Below are positions 5,232 through 13,860 of a stretch of DNA of 18,213 nt, piece by piece (position 1 is the first letter of the stretch; every line of letters starts with the position of its first letter). The stretch covers positions 1 through 18,213 of the forward strand of contig JAJZXP010000241.1 of the NCBI GenBank assembly GCA_021806345.1. Direction: 5' to 3'. Source of the DNA: Thermoplasmata archaeon. GTDB taxonomy: Archaea; Thermoplasmatota; Thermoplasmata; Thermoplasmatales; Thermoplasmataceae. A program made the position numbers and the translations under genes. A model generated the notes under the pieces. The model ran no database searches, was not told the origin of the DNA, and saw only the letters and a list, made by a program, of their open reading frames with translations.

Positions 5232-8200
5232 CACTCATACTAACTAGTTTTTCTAAAATTGTGAAGGAAATACGTTTAAGGTTGACAGAGTTTATTACCC
5301 TCCATACTAACTAGTTTTTCTGAAATAGAATGAGACATATTGGGAGTCACTTGAGCAAAGGCGAACCTCCATACTAACTAGTTTTTCTGAAATACTTGTT
5401 GGAAAGACCATCACGATCAGGAAAGAGGAAAGACCTCCATACTAACTAGTTTTTCTGAAATGAGATAAGAAAACTGCACAAATGCAGGGAGGAAATAGTA
5501 CACCTCCATACTAACTAGTTTTTCTGAAATAATCGTTGTGCTTATTGTGGCTATCAAGAAATTTATCATCCTCCATACTAACTAGTTTTTCTGAAATTAC
5601 TCTCCCGAAACATACGATCACATAACACGTATTGTACCTCCATACTAACTAGTTTTTCTGAAATTCAAGAAATTTATCATTCAACGAATGTAGACGAGGT
5701 AAAACCTCCATACTAACTAGTTTTTCTGAAATCTTTATTTGGTAAATATGACAAAAATAAAATGCCCAAAGTGTGCCTCCATACTAACTAGTTTTTCTGA
5801 AATTGTAGCAAGTCATACCGCAACCGGTGCAGAAACGAGTTCCTCCATACTAACTAGTTTTTCTGAAATTAAATAAGCGTGTATCTGTGCTTGTGGATGG
5901 AACATATACCTCCATACTAACTAGTTTTTCTGAAATAGAAGCGACTGCACGAAAACCTATGTCAAAGCATAGTACCTCCATACTAACTAGTTTTTCTGAA
6001 ATTATGGTTTTCTTACTGGTACATCATTACCTTTCCGTAAACCTCCTTACTAACTAGTTTTTCTGAAATTATCTCTATTTATGGAAAAACAAAGAAAAAT
6101 AAGAGAAGACGCCTCCATACTAACTAGTTTTTCTGAAATGCAGACTATCTTGCCAAGATTTGCACAGCGGTCAAGAATCCTCCATACTAACTAGTTTTTC
6201 TGAAATATCTTTGATTCTCTCCCTGATCGCAAGGATCTCCTTGCACCTCCATACTAACTAGTTTTTCTGAAATAAGCGAGAAATTTTGTAAAGCAGACCG
6301 ATGTTGCAACCTCCATACTAACTAGTTTTTCTGAAATGAAAGAGGTTGGAGATGCTGCAGGATTCGTTTCTGGCGCCTCCATACTAACTAGTTTTTCTGA
6401 AATCAAAAATGGAGAGAAATCTATAACCCCCAAGCAAATTACTGACCTCCATACTAACTTGTTTTTCTGAAATTGAAGGAATCTGAAAAAACTATTAAAG
6501 AACAAGATAAACCTCCATACTAACTAGTTTTTCTGAAATGGCTGTCTTACACTTGAGATAGCCATTAACTAATTTTTACCTCCATACTAACTAGTTTTTC
6601 TGAAATTTGACATAATAACAGCTTCTGTCAGAGAGGAAATAGAAACCTCCATACTAACTAGTTTTTCTGAAATTGTGGTTAATGATTTTACTATTGTTAA
6701 TTTTAAAGGAGACCTCCATACTAACTAGTTTTTCTGAAATACTAGACAAAAAACACGACTGGATGATAGGCAGCACATACCTCCATACTAACTAGTTTTT
6801 CTGAAATTTTCTAAATACGAAAGACGTATCTATTCCGGTTGAAACCCCTCCATACTAACTAGTTTTTCTGAAATAAATGCCATTGTCTTTGGGAAATACC
6901 TCAGAGATCAGGCCTCCATACTAACTAGTTTTTCTGAAATGATAATCTCCCATTTTACAGATAATATCCTGATATTTACCTCCATACTAACTAGTTTTTC
7001 TGAAATAACAAGAAATAAAAGAAACAAAGGAAAAGAGTGAAAAGACCTCCATACTAACTAGTTTTTCTGAAATAAGGTTAAGGGTAGCGATACTGTTAAC
7101 TTTGGAGAAGGGGACCTCCATACTAACTAGTTTTTCTGAAATACATGTTATACTTGCTTTTTGTGCTGAACATTATAACTTTCCTCCATACTAACTAGTT
7201 TTTCTGAAATAAAAATAATAATGGCACTCTGTAACTATCATTACAAATCCTCCATACTAACTAGTTTTTCTGAAATCATCAGGATCAACCCTGTATCTGA
7301 CCGAGAGAGATATACCTCCATACTAACTAGTTTTTCTGAAATGAAAATTAATCTATAGATATAGACTTGACAATAATATTCCTCCATACTAACTAGTTTT
7401 TCTGAAATTGAGTAAATGACAAATGAAATATCTGATATTAAAAGATGCCTCCATACTAACTAGTTTTTCTGAAATAAAATGGCAAAAAAAGAAATGGAAA
7501 AAACAGAGATAGACCTCCATACTAACTAGTTTTTCTGAAATCTGTAGAAGCTGTAAGAGGTAAGAAAAATGGAAAACAATACCTCCATACTAACTAGTTT
7601 TTCTGAAATAATGAGTTTTTTAATTTAGAAATTGAAATATTAATAGCAGCCTCCATACTAACTAGTTTTTCTGAAATGTGGATATGACTTTACACTAACC
7701 TTACGTCAAACAAGCGACCTCCATACTAACTAGTTTTTCTGAAATTATTGGTAAGGAGTATGGAGAGAATCGGACTTAAATTTATTACCTCCATACTAAC
7801 TAGTTTTTCTGAAATCGAGTTTACAGATTACGAAAATGTAAAACATTTTTTAAACCTCCATACTAACTAGTTTTTCTGAAATGAACCGAGTATTGATACC
7901 ATTAAATTTAGCAATTTAGTGGCCTCCATACTAACTAGTTTTTCTGAAATTTACGAGTTTACAGATTACGAAAATGTAAAACATTTTTTAAACCTCCATA
8001 CTAACTAGTTTTTCTGAAATTGGACGGTAAGCTGAAAAAAGGTCAGCGTTTTAGGATTCTGCCTCCATACTAACTAGTTTTTCTGAAATCTAGAGAAATT
8101 AATATGACAAGTGCAGACGTTAAGAACGGCCTCCATACTAACTAGTTTTTCTGAAATTTGATTTCCATTTCAGTCACCAGTTTACGTTAAGTACCCCTCC

Positions 8201-8430
8201 ATACTAACTAGTTTTTCTGAAATTTTATACCCATTCCTTATTATTATCTCATGGTAAAAGCACCTCCATACTAACTAGTTTTTCTGAAATTTTAGAGCTT
8301 TCTGATCAAGAGTTTATCAAAGCGGTAAGAAACCTCCATACTAACTAGTTTTTCTGAAATCAATAAACGCACGCGTTGATGGTTGCGAAGCAGTCGTTAA
8401 TACCTCCATACTAACTAGTTTTTCTGAAAT
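5232..8430 (-). CRISPR. CRISPR array, 48 repeats of 28 bp and 47 spacers of 36-43 bp
   Basis: Plus-strand repeats start CCTCCATACTAAC, contain the palindrome AACTAGTT and end TTTCTGAAAT (28 bp). I placed 48 copies, first at 5232-5259, last at 8403-8430. Forty-five are identical. The left terminal copy has four changes (CACTC front, TCTAAAAT end); the copy at 6042 reads CCTCCTTAC; the copy at 6446 has CTTG in place of CTAG. Spacers are mostly 38-42 bp. A degenerate repeat on the left and an intact one on the right next to cas2 put the leader on the right, so I assign minus-strand transcription. The GAAAT-like end in the plus orientation argues the other way, so polarity is not certain. Two spacer pairs derive from overlapping protospacers: 5531-5569 with 5665-5704, and 7816-7854 with 7951-7992. 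No spacer matches another part of the window that I can see. Confidence 0.98.
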
Positions 8431-8618
8431 CCGTCATAGCATTCCATATCTCTATTAATTTTTTCTGGTAAGGAATGGAAAAAATACAAGATTTTAAAAT
8501 AGCTTAAGTTCAATGAAATTGATGGGTTAAATTCCAAAAATGCCCTAATGAGGCTAAAAAAGAATACTCAGACCGGTCAGGTTATTCTTGAAAGTTTATT
8601 TAAATACCATCAAGGTAC
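8431..8618 (-). promoter_or_regulatory. Probable CRISPR leader with two TATA-like boxes
   Basis: 188 bp of A+T-rich noncoding DNA lies between the intact terminal repeat and the cas2 stop. Minus-strand TATA-like boxes are at about 8595-8607 (TATTTAAATAAAC) and 8491-8504 (CTATTTTAAAAT). The second would start RNA near 8470, about 40 nt before the first repeat. A short inverted repeat, CATTCC (8440-8445) with GGAATG (8472-8477), sits next to the repeat, where leader-anchoring sites for Cas1-Cas2 are found in other archaea. Assignment as leader is inference from position and repeat degeneracy. Confidence 0.6.
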
Positions 8619-8888
8619 TTACAACACGTTTTTAATATCCTGTTCTTGGTCACCAATCTTGATTCTTTCTATGTAACTCTCGCTTTTCAACTGGTAAATT
8701 ATTATTCTATCTGTGGGATTAATAATTTTTTTCAGATCCTTCTTTAGTTTTTCAAGGCTTGATTCCCTTATATCACCCTCGAAAACAGAGTTTTGAATCC
8801 AAATTAAATAGCGCTTTAAGAATTTATTAACCCTGGAAACACGTTCCTCTGAAACGTCATATACAAGTATTACGTATATTAATCCCAA
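8619..8888 (-). CDS. cas2: CRISPR-associated Cas2 adaptation protein
   Basis: 89 residues, normal for Cas2. The ferredoxin-like fold is seen in the first strand YVILVYDV with the conserved Asp11, the amphipathic helix ERVSRVNKFLKRYL, and the family motif QNSVFEGDI. Cas2 dimers bridge two Cas1 dimers in the spacer-integration complex. There is no ATG at the front; the frame begins at TTG (8888), which places Asp11 where the family expects it. The gene overlaps the end of cas1 by 10 bp, implying translational coupling, and is the last gene before the CRISPR leader. Confidence 0.93.
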   Translation of the reverse strand: MGLIYVILVYDVSEERVSRVNKFLKRYLIWIQNSVFEGDIRESSLEKLKKDLKKIINPTDRIIIYQLKSESYIERIKIGDQEQDIKNVL

Positions 8889-9844
8889 CTCCTTATTCCT
8901 TTATAGGGCTCCTCTCCCTTAATATGCTTCATGAGTTTCACGCACTCAGCACGAATTAGCCCGCCATAAGTTGTATATATATTCTCGTATTTTATGGTCG
9001 TATTGATCTTCTCATTATAGAGTTCAAGAAAAATCTTTTTGCCTTTTTCATTAAGATAAACCCCTTCATTTTCATTGCGAAAGCACGATTTGTCCACCAT
9101 CTGGTTGTTCACTACATTTGCTATTACTCTCTCGACTATTAAAGGCTTAAAAATATCAGCTATATCTAGCGCAAGAGAGAAGGATCTGTCGGATGGTTCA
9201 TGTAAAAAGCTGATAGATGGATTGAGTCCTGTAGTCATTATTTTGGTAAGAGTAGAAGAATAAAGAATTGCATTACCAAATGAGATCATGGAATTTAACT
9301 TGTCTTTTGGAGGATGAAACTCTCTCTTAAACGATTCCTGTCCTTTATATATGAAAGGAAATGAAGCATAATATTCGCTCCAAATATTTCCTTCAGTCCC
9401 CAAAATTGATTGAATGCTATCTTCCTTAATTCTGTATGAATTAATCCTCTCAATTTGTTTGTTTAGTTTTCCTTCCTTATTGTAGTATCTTAAATTTCTA
9501 AGTATCCCGCTCCTTATGGCTCTTACCATTTCTGCAGCTACTTCTTTCCTCTTTGTCTGATCGATATAATACTGCGCCTGCTTTATTGTAAAATTTCCGA
9601 TTTCATTTTTACCGGACGGAATGAGTGAAGACATATAAGAACCGGATTCTTTCAAAAAATGAACACAAATATTTAGCTTCGCCAGATAATCCAATGCCCA
9701 TGAAGAAAAGCTTACCTTGGCGGTTACAATTATTTCGCTTATGTTAAGAACAGGGATCGAATGTTTGAAATCTTCGCCCTTAAAAAATAGTGTATTTCCC
9801 TCCCTTTCAACAGACCCATTTTTTGTTAAATAAAACTCATACAT
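8879..9844 (-). CDS. cas1: CRISPR-associated Cas1 integrase
   Basis: 321 residues, usual Cas1 length. The N-terminal beta domain is followed by the helical catalytic domain. The metal-binding residues are all visible: Glu151 in TEGNIWSEYY, His215 in SFLHEPSDRS, and Asp227/Asp230 in ALDIADIFKP. The conserved FGNAILYSS helix precedes the His. With Cas2 it inserts new spacers at the leader end. No reverse transcriptase or Cas6 fusion is present, so direct RNA capture by an RT-Cas1 is not supported. ATG at 9844, 4 bp after the CARF-domain gene's stop; overlaps cas2 by 10 bp. Confidence 0.96.
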   Translation of the reverse strand: MYEFYLTKNGSVEREGNTLFFKGEDFKHSIPVLNISEIIVTAKVSFSSWALDYLAKLNICVHFLKESGSYMSSLIPSGKNEIGNFTIKQAQYYIDQTKRKEVAAEMVRAIRSGILRNLRYYNKEGKLNKQIERINSYRIKEDSIQSILGTEGNIWSEYYASFPFIYKGQESFKREFHPPKDKLNSMISFGNAILYSSTLTKIMTTGLNPSISFLHEPSDRSFSLALDIADIFKPLIVERVIANVVNNQMVDKSCFRNENEGVYLNEKGKKIFLELYNEKINTTIKYENIYTTYGGLIRAECVKLMKHIKGEEPYKGIRSWD

Positions 9845-9848
9845 CTTC

Positions 9849-10607
9849 CTACCTTATGTATTTTAGAAGTATGCCTCCAAGTTCGGTCTTGTAAGTCCTG
9901 TACCTATCATATGTTAAGAGACCCGAACTCTGATATGCCTTAAGTTTTGCAAGACTAAAATCCTCATCTTCAAGAGTAATGCCCATTATGAGCTTTTTCA
10001 GCACATTCTTCTCATCCACTGGCATGATCAGGACAGGAACTTTCAGAAAATTTAAAATATTCGGGTCAGGGTAAAACAGTTCATCATATTCTACACGCTT
10101 TTTATTATATATGGCTTTCAATGTTGTCGGGTCATTTGCATTTTCAAATTCGTAAATATCCATTTTAACCAATTCCCACCTTTCATTGTAATTTTTTACA
10201 TTCTTGTCAATTACATTATAAACCTCTGATATTCCCAGGATCCCTGCGAATATGGATAGAGCTATGGTTTGGATTTTCCTTCCTCCTGAAACATTTAAAT
10301 AAAACCTGTCAACCTTATATTCATCCCTCTCTTTTATCATTAAATCTATAACTGTCTCCAGAAAAGCATTTAATTCTTCACTGTTCTCAATATCATCTGT
10401 TTTTAACTCCTTGAGCTGGACTCTCACATTGTCATAATTGGTTAGAAGGGAGGCAACAGCCGCCTTCGCTCCCTGAATAACCTCAGGGTTCTTTGTGTGT
10501 ATTATGATTACATCATTAAGAGATTGATCTACATTCCTTAAGTATCGATAAAGTTCTGTCACTATCATGGGTGAAGTTCCAATGGGATTCAGAAGACAGG
10601 ATTTCAT
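9849..10607 (-). CDS. CARF-domain protein without HEPN motif (cyclic oligoadenylate sensor or ring nuclease candidate)
   Basis: 252 residues. The N-terminus has the CARF hallmarks: a first strand ending in NPIGTSPMIVTELYRYL (residues 7-23) and the ligand-loop motif NVSGGRKIQ (Ser107-Gly-Gly-Arg-Lys111). This motif is shared by Csx14/Csm6-like CARF proteins and resembles ring nucleases that open cyclic oligoadenylate. There is no R-x4-6-H motif, so it is not a HEPN ribonuclease. The C-terminal third (about 217-252, DFSLAKLKAYQSSGLL onward) looks like a small winged-helix or helical cap. It overlaps csm5 by ATGA and sits just before cas1, fully inside the operon. Plausible roles are switching off the signal or regulating transcription; sequence alone does not decide. 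Confidence 0.72.
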   Translation of the reverse strand: MKSCLLNPIGTSPMIVTELYRYLRNVDQSLNDVIIIHTKNPEVIQGAKAAVASLLTNYDNVRVQLKELKTDDIENSEELNAFLETVIDLMIKERDEYKVDRFYLNVSGGRKIQTIALSIFAGILGISEVYNVIDKNVKNYNERWELVKMDIYEFENANDPTTLKAIYNKKRVEYDELFYPDPNILNFLKVPVLIMPVDEKNVLKKLIMGITLEDEDFSLAKLKAYQSSGLLTYDRYRTYKTELGGILLKYIR

Positions 10608-11722
10608 TGTAAAACCTCTTTCACAATTTCTTTTATTTCTTTGAGATGGCCATATTCGTTGTTTTTCCTGACCCTTAATATTCCAAGTTTTGTATCCATA
10701 AATTTCTCTTCATTGAAGCACTTAACAGTCCAGTGGCTTATGGGGAAATTTTGTTTAACCCATACGGATCCATTTTTGGACATAGATTTAATTTCTGGAA
10801 GAATAAGTTTTATATCGTTCTTGACAGCGGCAAAGCCAGATAGTGACACTCCTTTTCCGTTTCCCAGAGCTATAAGGTCACTGCTGTTAACCGGTCCGAA
10901 ATAAATCTTTTCTTTATAAAATTCCTGGTTTTTTCTAATAATCAGGCTGGAATTTTTTAAAACAATTCTAAGCAGTTGCTCTTCCATATCTTCTTTATTA
11001 CCTGCTATTCCAAACTGCTTGAGTTTTGATCCTTTATTCCACAATTTGCTTTCAATATTTATCTCTCCATAGAACTTTCCCTTGCAAATCAGGGGCAAAA
11101 CATTACTGGCGGCCCTTTTAACTTCTTCCATTTTTATTTCCACTTTTCCGACAGGGTAAAAATCTGAAATTTGTATTGATTGCATGACCTCTTTAATCGC
11201 CCAATCCAAATCTTCTTTGTCATCAGAATTATTAGTAAGGTTGAATGGCTTCTTGTTTTTCATGGAAATATATTCAAGCATGAGCATTCTTCTTACCATT
11301 CCTTTTAATGTAGAACCTGGAATATATGGTAGAAGTTCCTTCACTTCTCCTCTTTTAATTTCTATTGAAATGAAATCATCGAAATCAAGGTACCTCTTAA
11401 AAGTTTGATCCGTATTCATTTTTGGCAATATTTTATATTTTTCTGCCCCATTTTTAATGTTAAAAGAATTTATTTTTTTCCATTGTTCTGCGTATTTCTC
11501 CTGCATTCTTCCATGCCCCTTTCCTTTGCCCTCTTTCTTAAGACTAATAAACTCATCAAGTAATCCCCATAACGCCTCTTTCTCCTCATCCTTAAGATTC
11601 TTTAGGAATTTTTCCGTATCAATCCTATATAGCTCTCCATTATCTTCATAAAGATCCAAAAGTGAAAATTTAACGCCACTCTTAATTATAAACGGTGTTA
11701 CAGGTTCAAGCTCCAATATCAT
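10604..11722 (-). CDS. csm5: Type III-A effector subunit Csm5 (RAMP)
   Basis: 372 residues. A RAMP protein of the Cas7 group. The N-terminus LELEPVTPFIIKSG is the typical RAMP first strand, and the conserved YIPGSTLKGMVRRML loop (133-145) matches the family's PGSSxKG signature. The C-terminal Gly-Arg-rich turn is weak, as is common in Csm5. In known complexes Csm5 caps the crRNA 3' end and recruits trimming nucleases. The length and its position after csm4 support Csm5 over Csm3. ATG at 11722 shares one base with the csm4 stop (TAATG), and its stop overlaps the next gene by ATGA. Confident family call; subunit number mainly by order and length. Confidence 0.88.
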   Translation of the reverse strand: MILELEPVTPFIIKSGVKFSLLDLYEDNGELYRIDTEKFLKNLKDEEKEALWGLLDEFISLKKEGKGKGHGRMQEKYAEQWKKINSFNIKNGAEKYKILPKMNTDQTFKRYLDFDDFISIEIKRGEVKELLPYIPGSTLKGMVRRMLMLEYISMKNKKPFNLTNNSDDKEDLDWAIKEVMQSIQISDFYPVGKVEIKMEEVKRAASNVLPLICKGKFYGEINIESKLWNKGSKLKQFGIAGNKEDMEEQLLRIVLKNSSLIIRKNQEFYKEKIYFGPVNSSDLIALGNGKGVSLSGFAAVKNDIKLILPEIKSMSKNGSVWVKQNFPISHWTVKCFNEEKFMDTKLGILRVRKNNEYGHLKEIKEIVKEVLQ

Positions 11723-12672
11723 TATCCCACCTTCACTTTAAGTGCTGAAAAATTTAAGATCCTTTTACCGGAATGGGTCGATATAGCCTTTCCCTTAATT
11801 TCACCTTTCAGGAATAAAATAGATCCGGGCTCAAAATATCTTATCTTAGGGAGACCAGTGTTGTCAGCGGAAATGCCCGCGAACGTGGATACGGCATAGT
11901 ACGATCTCTCTAGATCAATACTATTAAAATCGTCTTCTGAAGGGCAATATTTTGATATGATTAAATAATATCCTTCTCCAGAGAAATCAGTTTTAAGATC
12001 TGAATTTACGCGACCATATATAAAATGTCCCTTTCCCCTGCTTATCATTCCTGAAAAGCCTGCATCCTCAATATAATCCATCGCTACTGAAAATTCACTG
12101 AGTGAATATTTTGCGATGAAATATATTGGATCAAAAGTTAATAGTTCCTTTCCCCTAAGATTTCTCCTTCCAATATTTCCAGCAGTGCTTAATTCTCTCA
12201 CATAGACTCTGGGCACTTGTTCCTGCAAAGATACTGCATATTCTGAGTTCGCTCTGTAATATGATAAACCGGATATATCCTTTCCGTTTATATTCTCCAA
12301 TATTTCAATTGACCGTTCCTTCGTGATTCCGCCTCTCTTGAATTCGGCCATCACATCCATGATATTTTTTAATGAACTGAAAGCAATAGATTTTTTCCGG
12401 TCAGTGGAATTACTCTTATTTTCTCCGCCAACCTCATGCCTTGGCATAGTATACGGTAAAATTGGTGAGGGAAAAAGACATTCATTCGTATCCAGAACAA
12501 TCGGAAACTGATCAGAAACCTGCAGTTCACAGTTGAGCAGAGCTCGCTCCAGTTTTTCACTATGTTCTGGATAGAGTTTAAACGCAGCAGAGGCCAATCC
12601 TCCGCTAAGCTTTATGCTGTCTAAAAGATTGAAAGAACTCCGGAAAAAAAGGTTGTACCGATATTGCATCAT
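11722..12672 (-). CDS. csm4: Type III-A effector subunit Csm4 (Cas5-like RAMP)
   Basis: About 316 residues. Starts with the strand YRYNLFFRSSFNLLD. A Gly-rich SGGLASAAF region near residue 25, the PSPILPYTMPR segment, and a late Ser-Arg-Gly loop GMISRGKGHFIYGRV match Csm4. This subunit binds the crRNA 5' handle and contacts Cas10. Start choice: the frame also opens at GTG 12678, which overlaps the csm3 stop. I prefer ATG 12672 (or the adjacent ATG 12669), because the GTGA at 12675-12678 then acts as the ribosome site. Coupled to csm3 before it and csm5 after it. Confidence 0.87.
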   Translation of the reverse strand: MMQYRYNLFFRSSFNLLDSIKLSGGLASAAFKLYPEHSEKLERALLNCELQVSDQFPIVLDTNECLFPSPILPYTMPRHEVGGENKSNSTDRKKSIAFSSLKNIMDVMAEFKRGGITKERSIEILENINGKDISGLSYYRANSEYAVSLQEQVPRVYVRELSTAGNIGRRNLRGKELLTFDPIYFIAKYSLSEFSVAMDYIEDAGFSGMISRGKGHFIYGRVNSDLKTDFSGEGYYLIISKYCPSEDDFNSIDLERSYYAVSTFAGISADNTGLPKIRYFEPGSILFLKGEIKGKAISTHSGKRILNFSALKVKVG

Positions 12673-12674
12673 AA

Positions 12675-13355
12675 TCACGGTTCTTCTTTTTTCTCAACAG
12701 ATCTCTTCTCATAAAATGCTTTGTCTCTTATTGCTTCATCATATTCTATAATCACCTTTCCGTATCCTCTCGTACCACTCCCTCCTAAATAACTATGAGA
12801 AAGAAGTTCAAATCCTTCTTTTATGATCTTCAAATATAATGATTTATCATCACCTTCGTAAATTGCCATAACAGATTCGAAATCAAACTCAGTGAATGGT
12901 TTTATTCGCTCTATGAATCTTGGGGTGGCTTTCATATTCTGGTCAATAACATTTTCGGCCTTAACCTCGGTAAGGTCTATTGAATTCTCTTCTCCGTAGA
13001 TTCTCAGTGTTTCATTGGTAGGAAAGCAATCCCTGAAGATCAGTCTGGATACCCCCTTTGCATCTTTGTCTTTGGGAATTGGTCCAAAAAGATCCAAAAT
13101 GGCCTTTTTGTATTCCTCCTTTCCAAGACCCGTAACATAATTGTCAAGGAGTTTTCTAACTTTCCCTTTAATGGAACTGCCTGGTATATATGGAATCTCC
13201 AAGAGCCTATCCCCAATCTTCATGGTGGTTTTAGCCACTGGATTATCTGTGCCGCCTATTTTCACAGATTCATTACCGCCACCTATGTGCAATCCCGTTA
13301 ATATCTTTATTTTCCCACTAAGCACAACATTTTCTTTCCATCTCAATTCATCCAT
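12675..13355 (-). CDS. csm3: Type III-A backbone subunit and target-RNA nuclease Csm3 (Cas7)
   Basis: 226 residues, typical Csm3 length. N-terminal strand LSGKIKILTGLHIGGG, then KIGGTDNPV, whose Asp37 corresponds to the catalytic Asp32/33 of studied Csm3 proteins that cuts target RNA every 6 nt. YIPGSSIKGKVRKLL (56-70) is the RAMP PGSSIKG motif, and the C-terminal LGGSGTRGYGKV is the Gly-rich loop. Several copies form the crRNA-bound backbone. All expected active-site features are intact. The ATG at 13355 directly follows the csm2 stop (TAGATG). The last ten residues are charged and poorly conserved in the family. Confidence 0.94.
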   Translation of the reverse strand: MDELRWKENVVLSGKIKILTGLHIGGGNESVKIGGTDNPVAKTTMKIGDRLLEIPYIPGSSIKGKVRKLLDNYVTGLGKEEYKKAILDLFGPIPKDKDAKGVSRLIFRDCFPTNETLRIYGEENSIDLTEVKAENVIDQNMKATPRFIERIKPFTEFDFESVMAIYEGDDKSLYLKIIKEGFELLSHSYLGGSGTRGYGKVIIEYDEAIRDKAFYEKRSVEKKEEP

Positions 13356-13859
13356 CTAATGACCACCACTCTTTTCCTTTTTTGAATACGCGATTATTGC
13401 CTCCATGACATTTTTAAACCTATCTATGCTTTTTTTCTTCTTTTCCGGTTCCGATTGTTTGCAAATTATTCCCACACCTTCATTAATCAGATTCATAAGT
13501 CCGTCATCAATCAGTTCTCTTGCCTTTGCATATCTTGCAACAGGAACAATTCTATTGAGTTTCTCGCCAATATCTTTGTTCCCCCTACTGGACCCTTCTT
13601 GAATGGAGAGGATCTGATCATAAAATTTCCTCAATTGATTCATCTTAGCTTCATCCCCTTGTCTTTGGCAGTAGTCTTTTTTGATCGAACCTTCCAGAGA
13701 AAAAAGTTTATACTGACTTTCCCAGTTCATTTCATCGCCCTGAAGGTATTTTCTAATTTCGTCGGATACCTTCTTACTTTGCATCTGGTTGTTGTTCCTT
13801 CCTTCGTCTTTATGTTCCCTAAAATTTCTATGTTCTCTCTCTTTATTATCATACACCAT
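13356..13859 (-). CDS. csm2: Type III-A small subunit Csm2
   Basis: 167 residues, a little longer than the usual 120-150. The helical core carries the Csm2 signatures QLRKFYDQIL and VPVARYAKARELIDDGLMNLI, ending in a last helix DRFKNVMEAIIAYSKKEK. Csm2 lines the complex along the target RNA. The first 30 residues are an extra, highly charged, probably disordered segment rich in Glu, Arg, His and Asn. A strong GGGAGGG ribosome site precedes the ATG at 13859. It begins one base after the cas10 stop and is followed directly by csm3. Confidence 0.88.
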   Translation of the reverse strand: MVYDNKEREHRNFREHKDEGRNNNQMQSKKVSDEIRKYLQGDEMNWESQYKLFSLEGSIKKDYCQRQGDEAKMNQLRKFYDQILSIQEGSSRGNKDIGEKLNRIVPVARYAKARELIDDGLMNLINEGVGIICKQSEPEKKKKSIDRFKNVMEAIIAYSKKEKSGGH

Positions 13860-13860
13860 A

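Noticed and set aside
6254..6505. 83-codon minus-strand open frame inside the CRISPR array
   Set aside because: It consists of translated repeats and spacers (the same ISEKLVSME phrase recurs with each repeat), so it is not a gene.
7746..7787. A spacer containing AGTATGGAG, which matches the complement of the repeat's front
   Set aside because: Nine matching bases are within what chance allows in nearly 2 kb of spacer sequence, and the spacer has normal length and edges.
8879..9844. Possible reverse transcriptase fused to or beside Cas1
   Set aside because: Cas1 has only its own 321 residues, and no YxDD polymerase motif or RT-like gene is visible in the operon.
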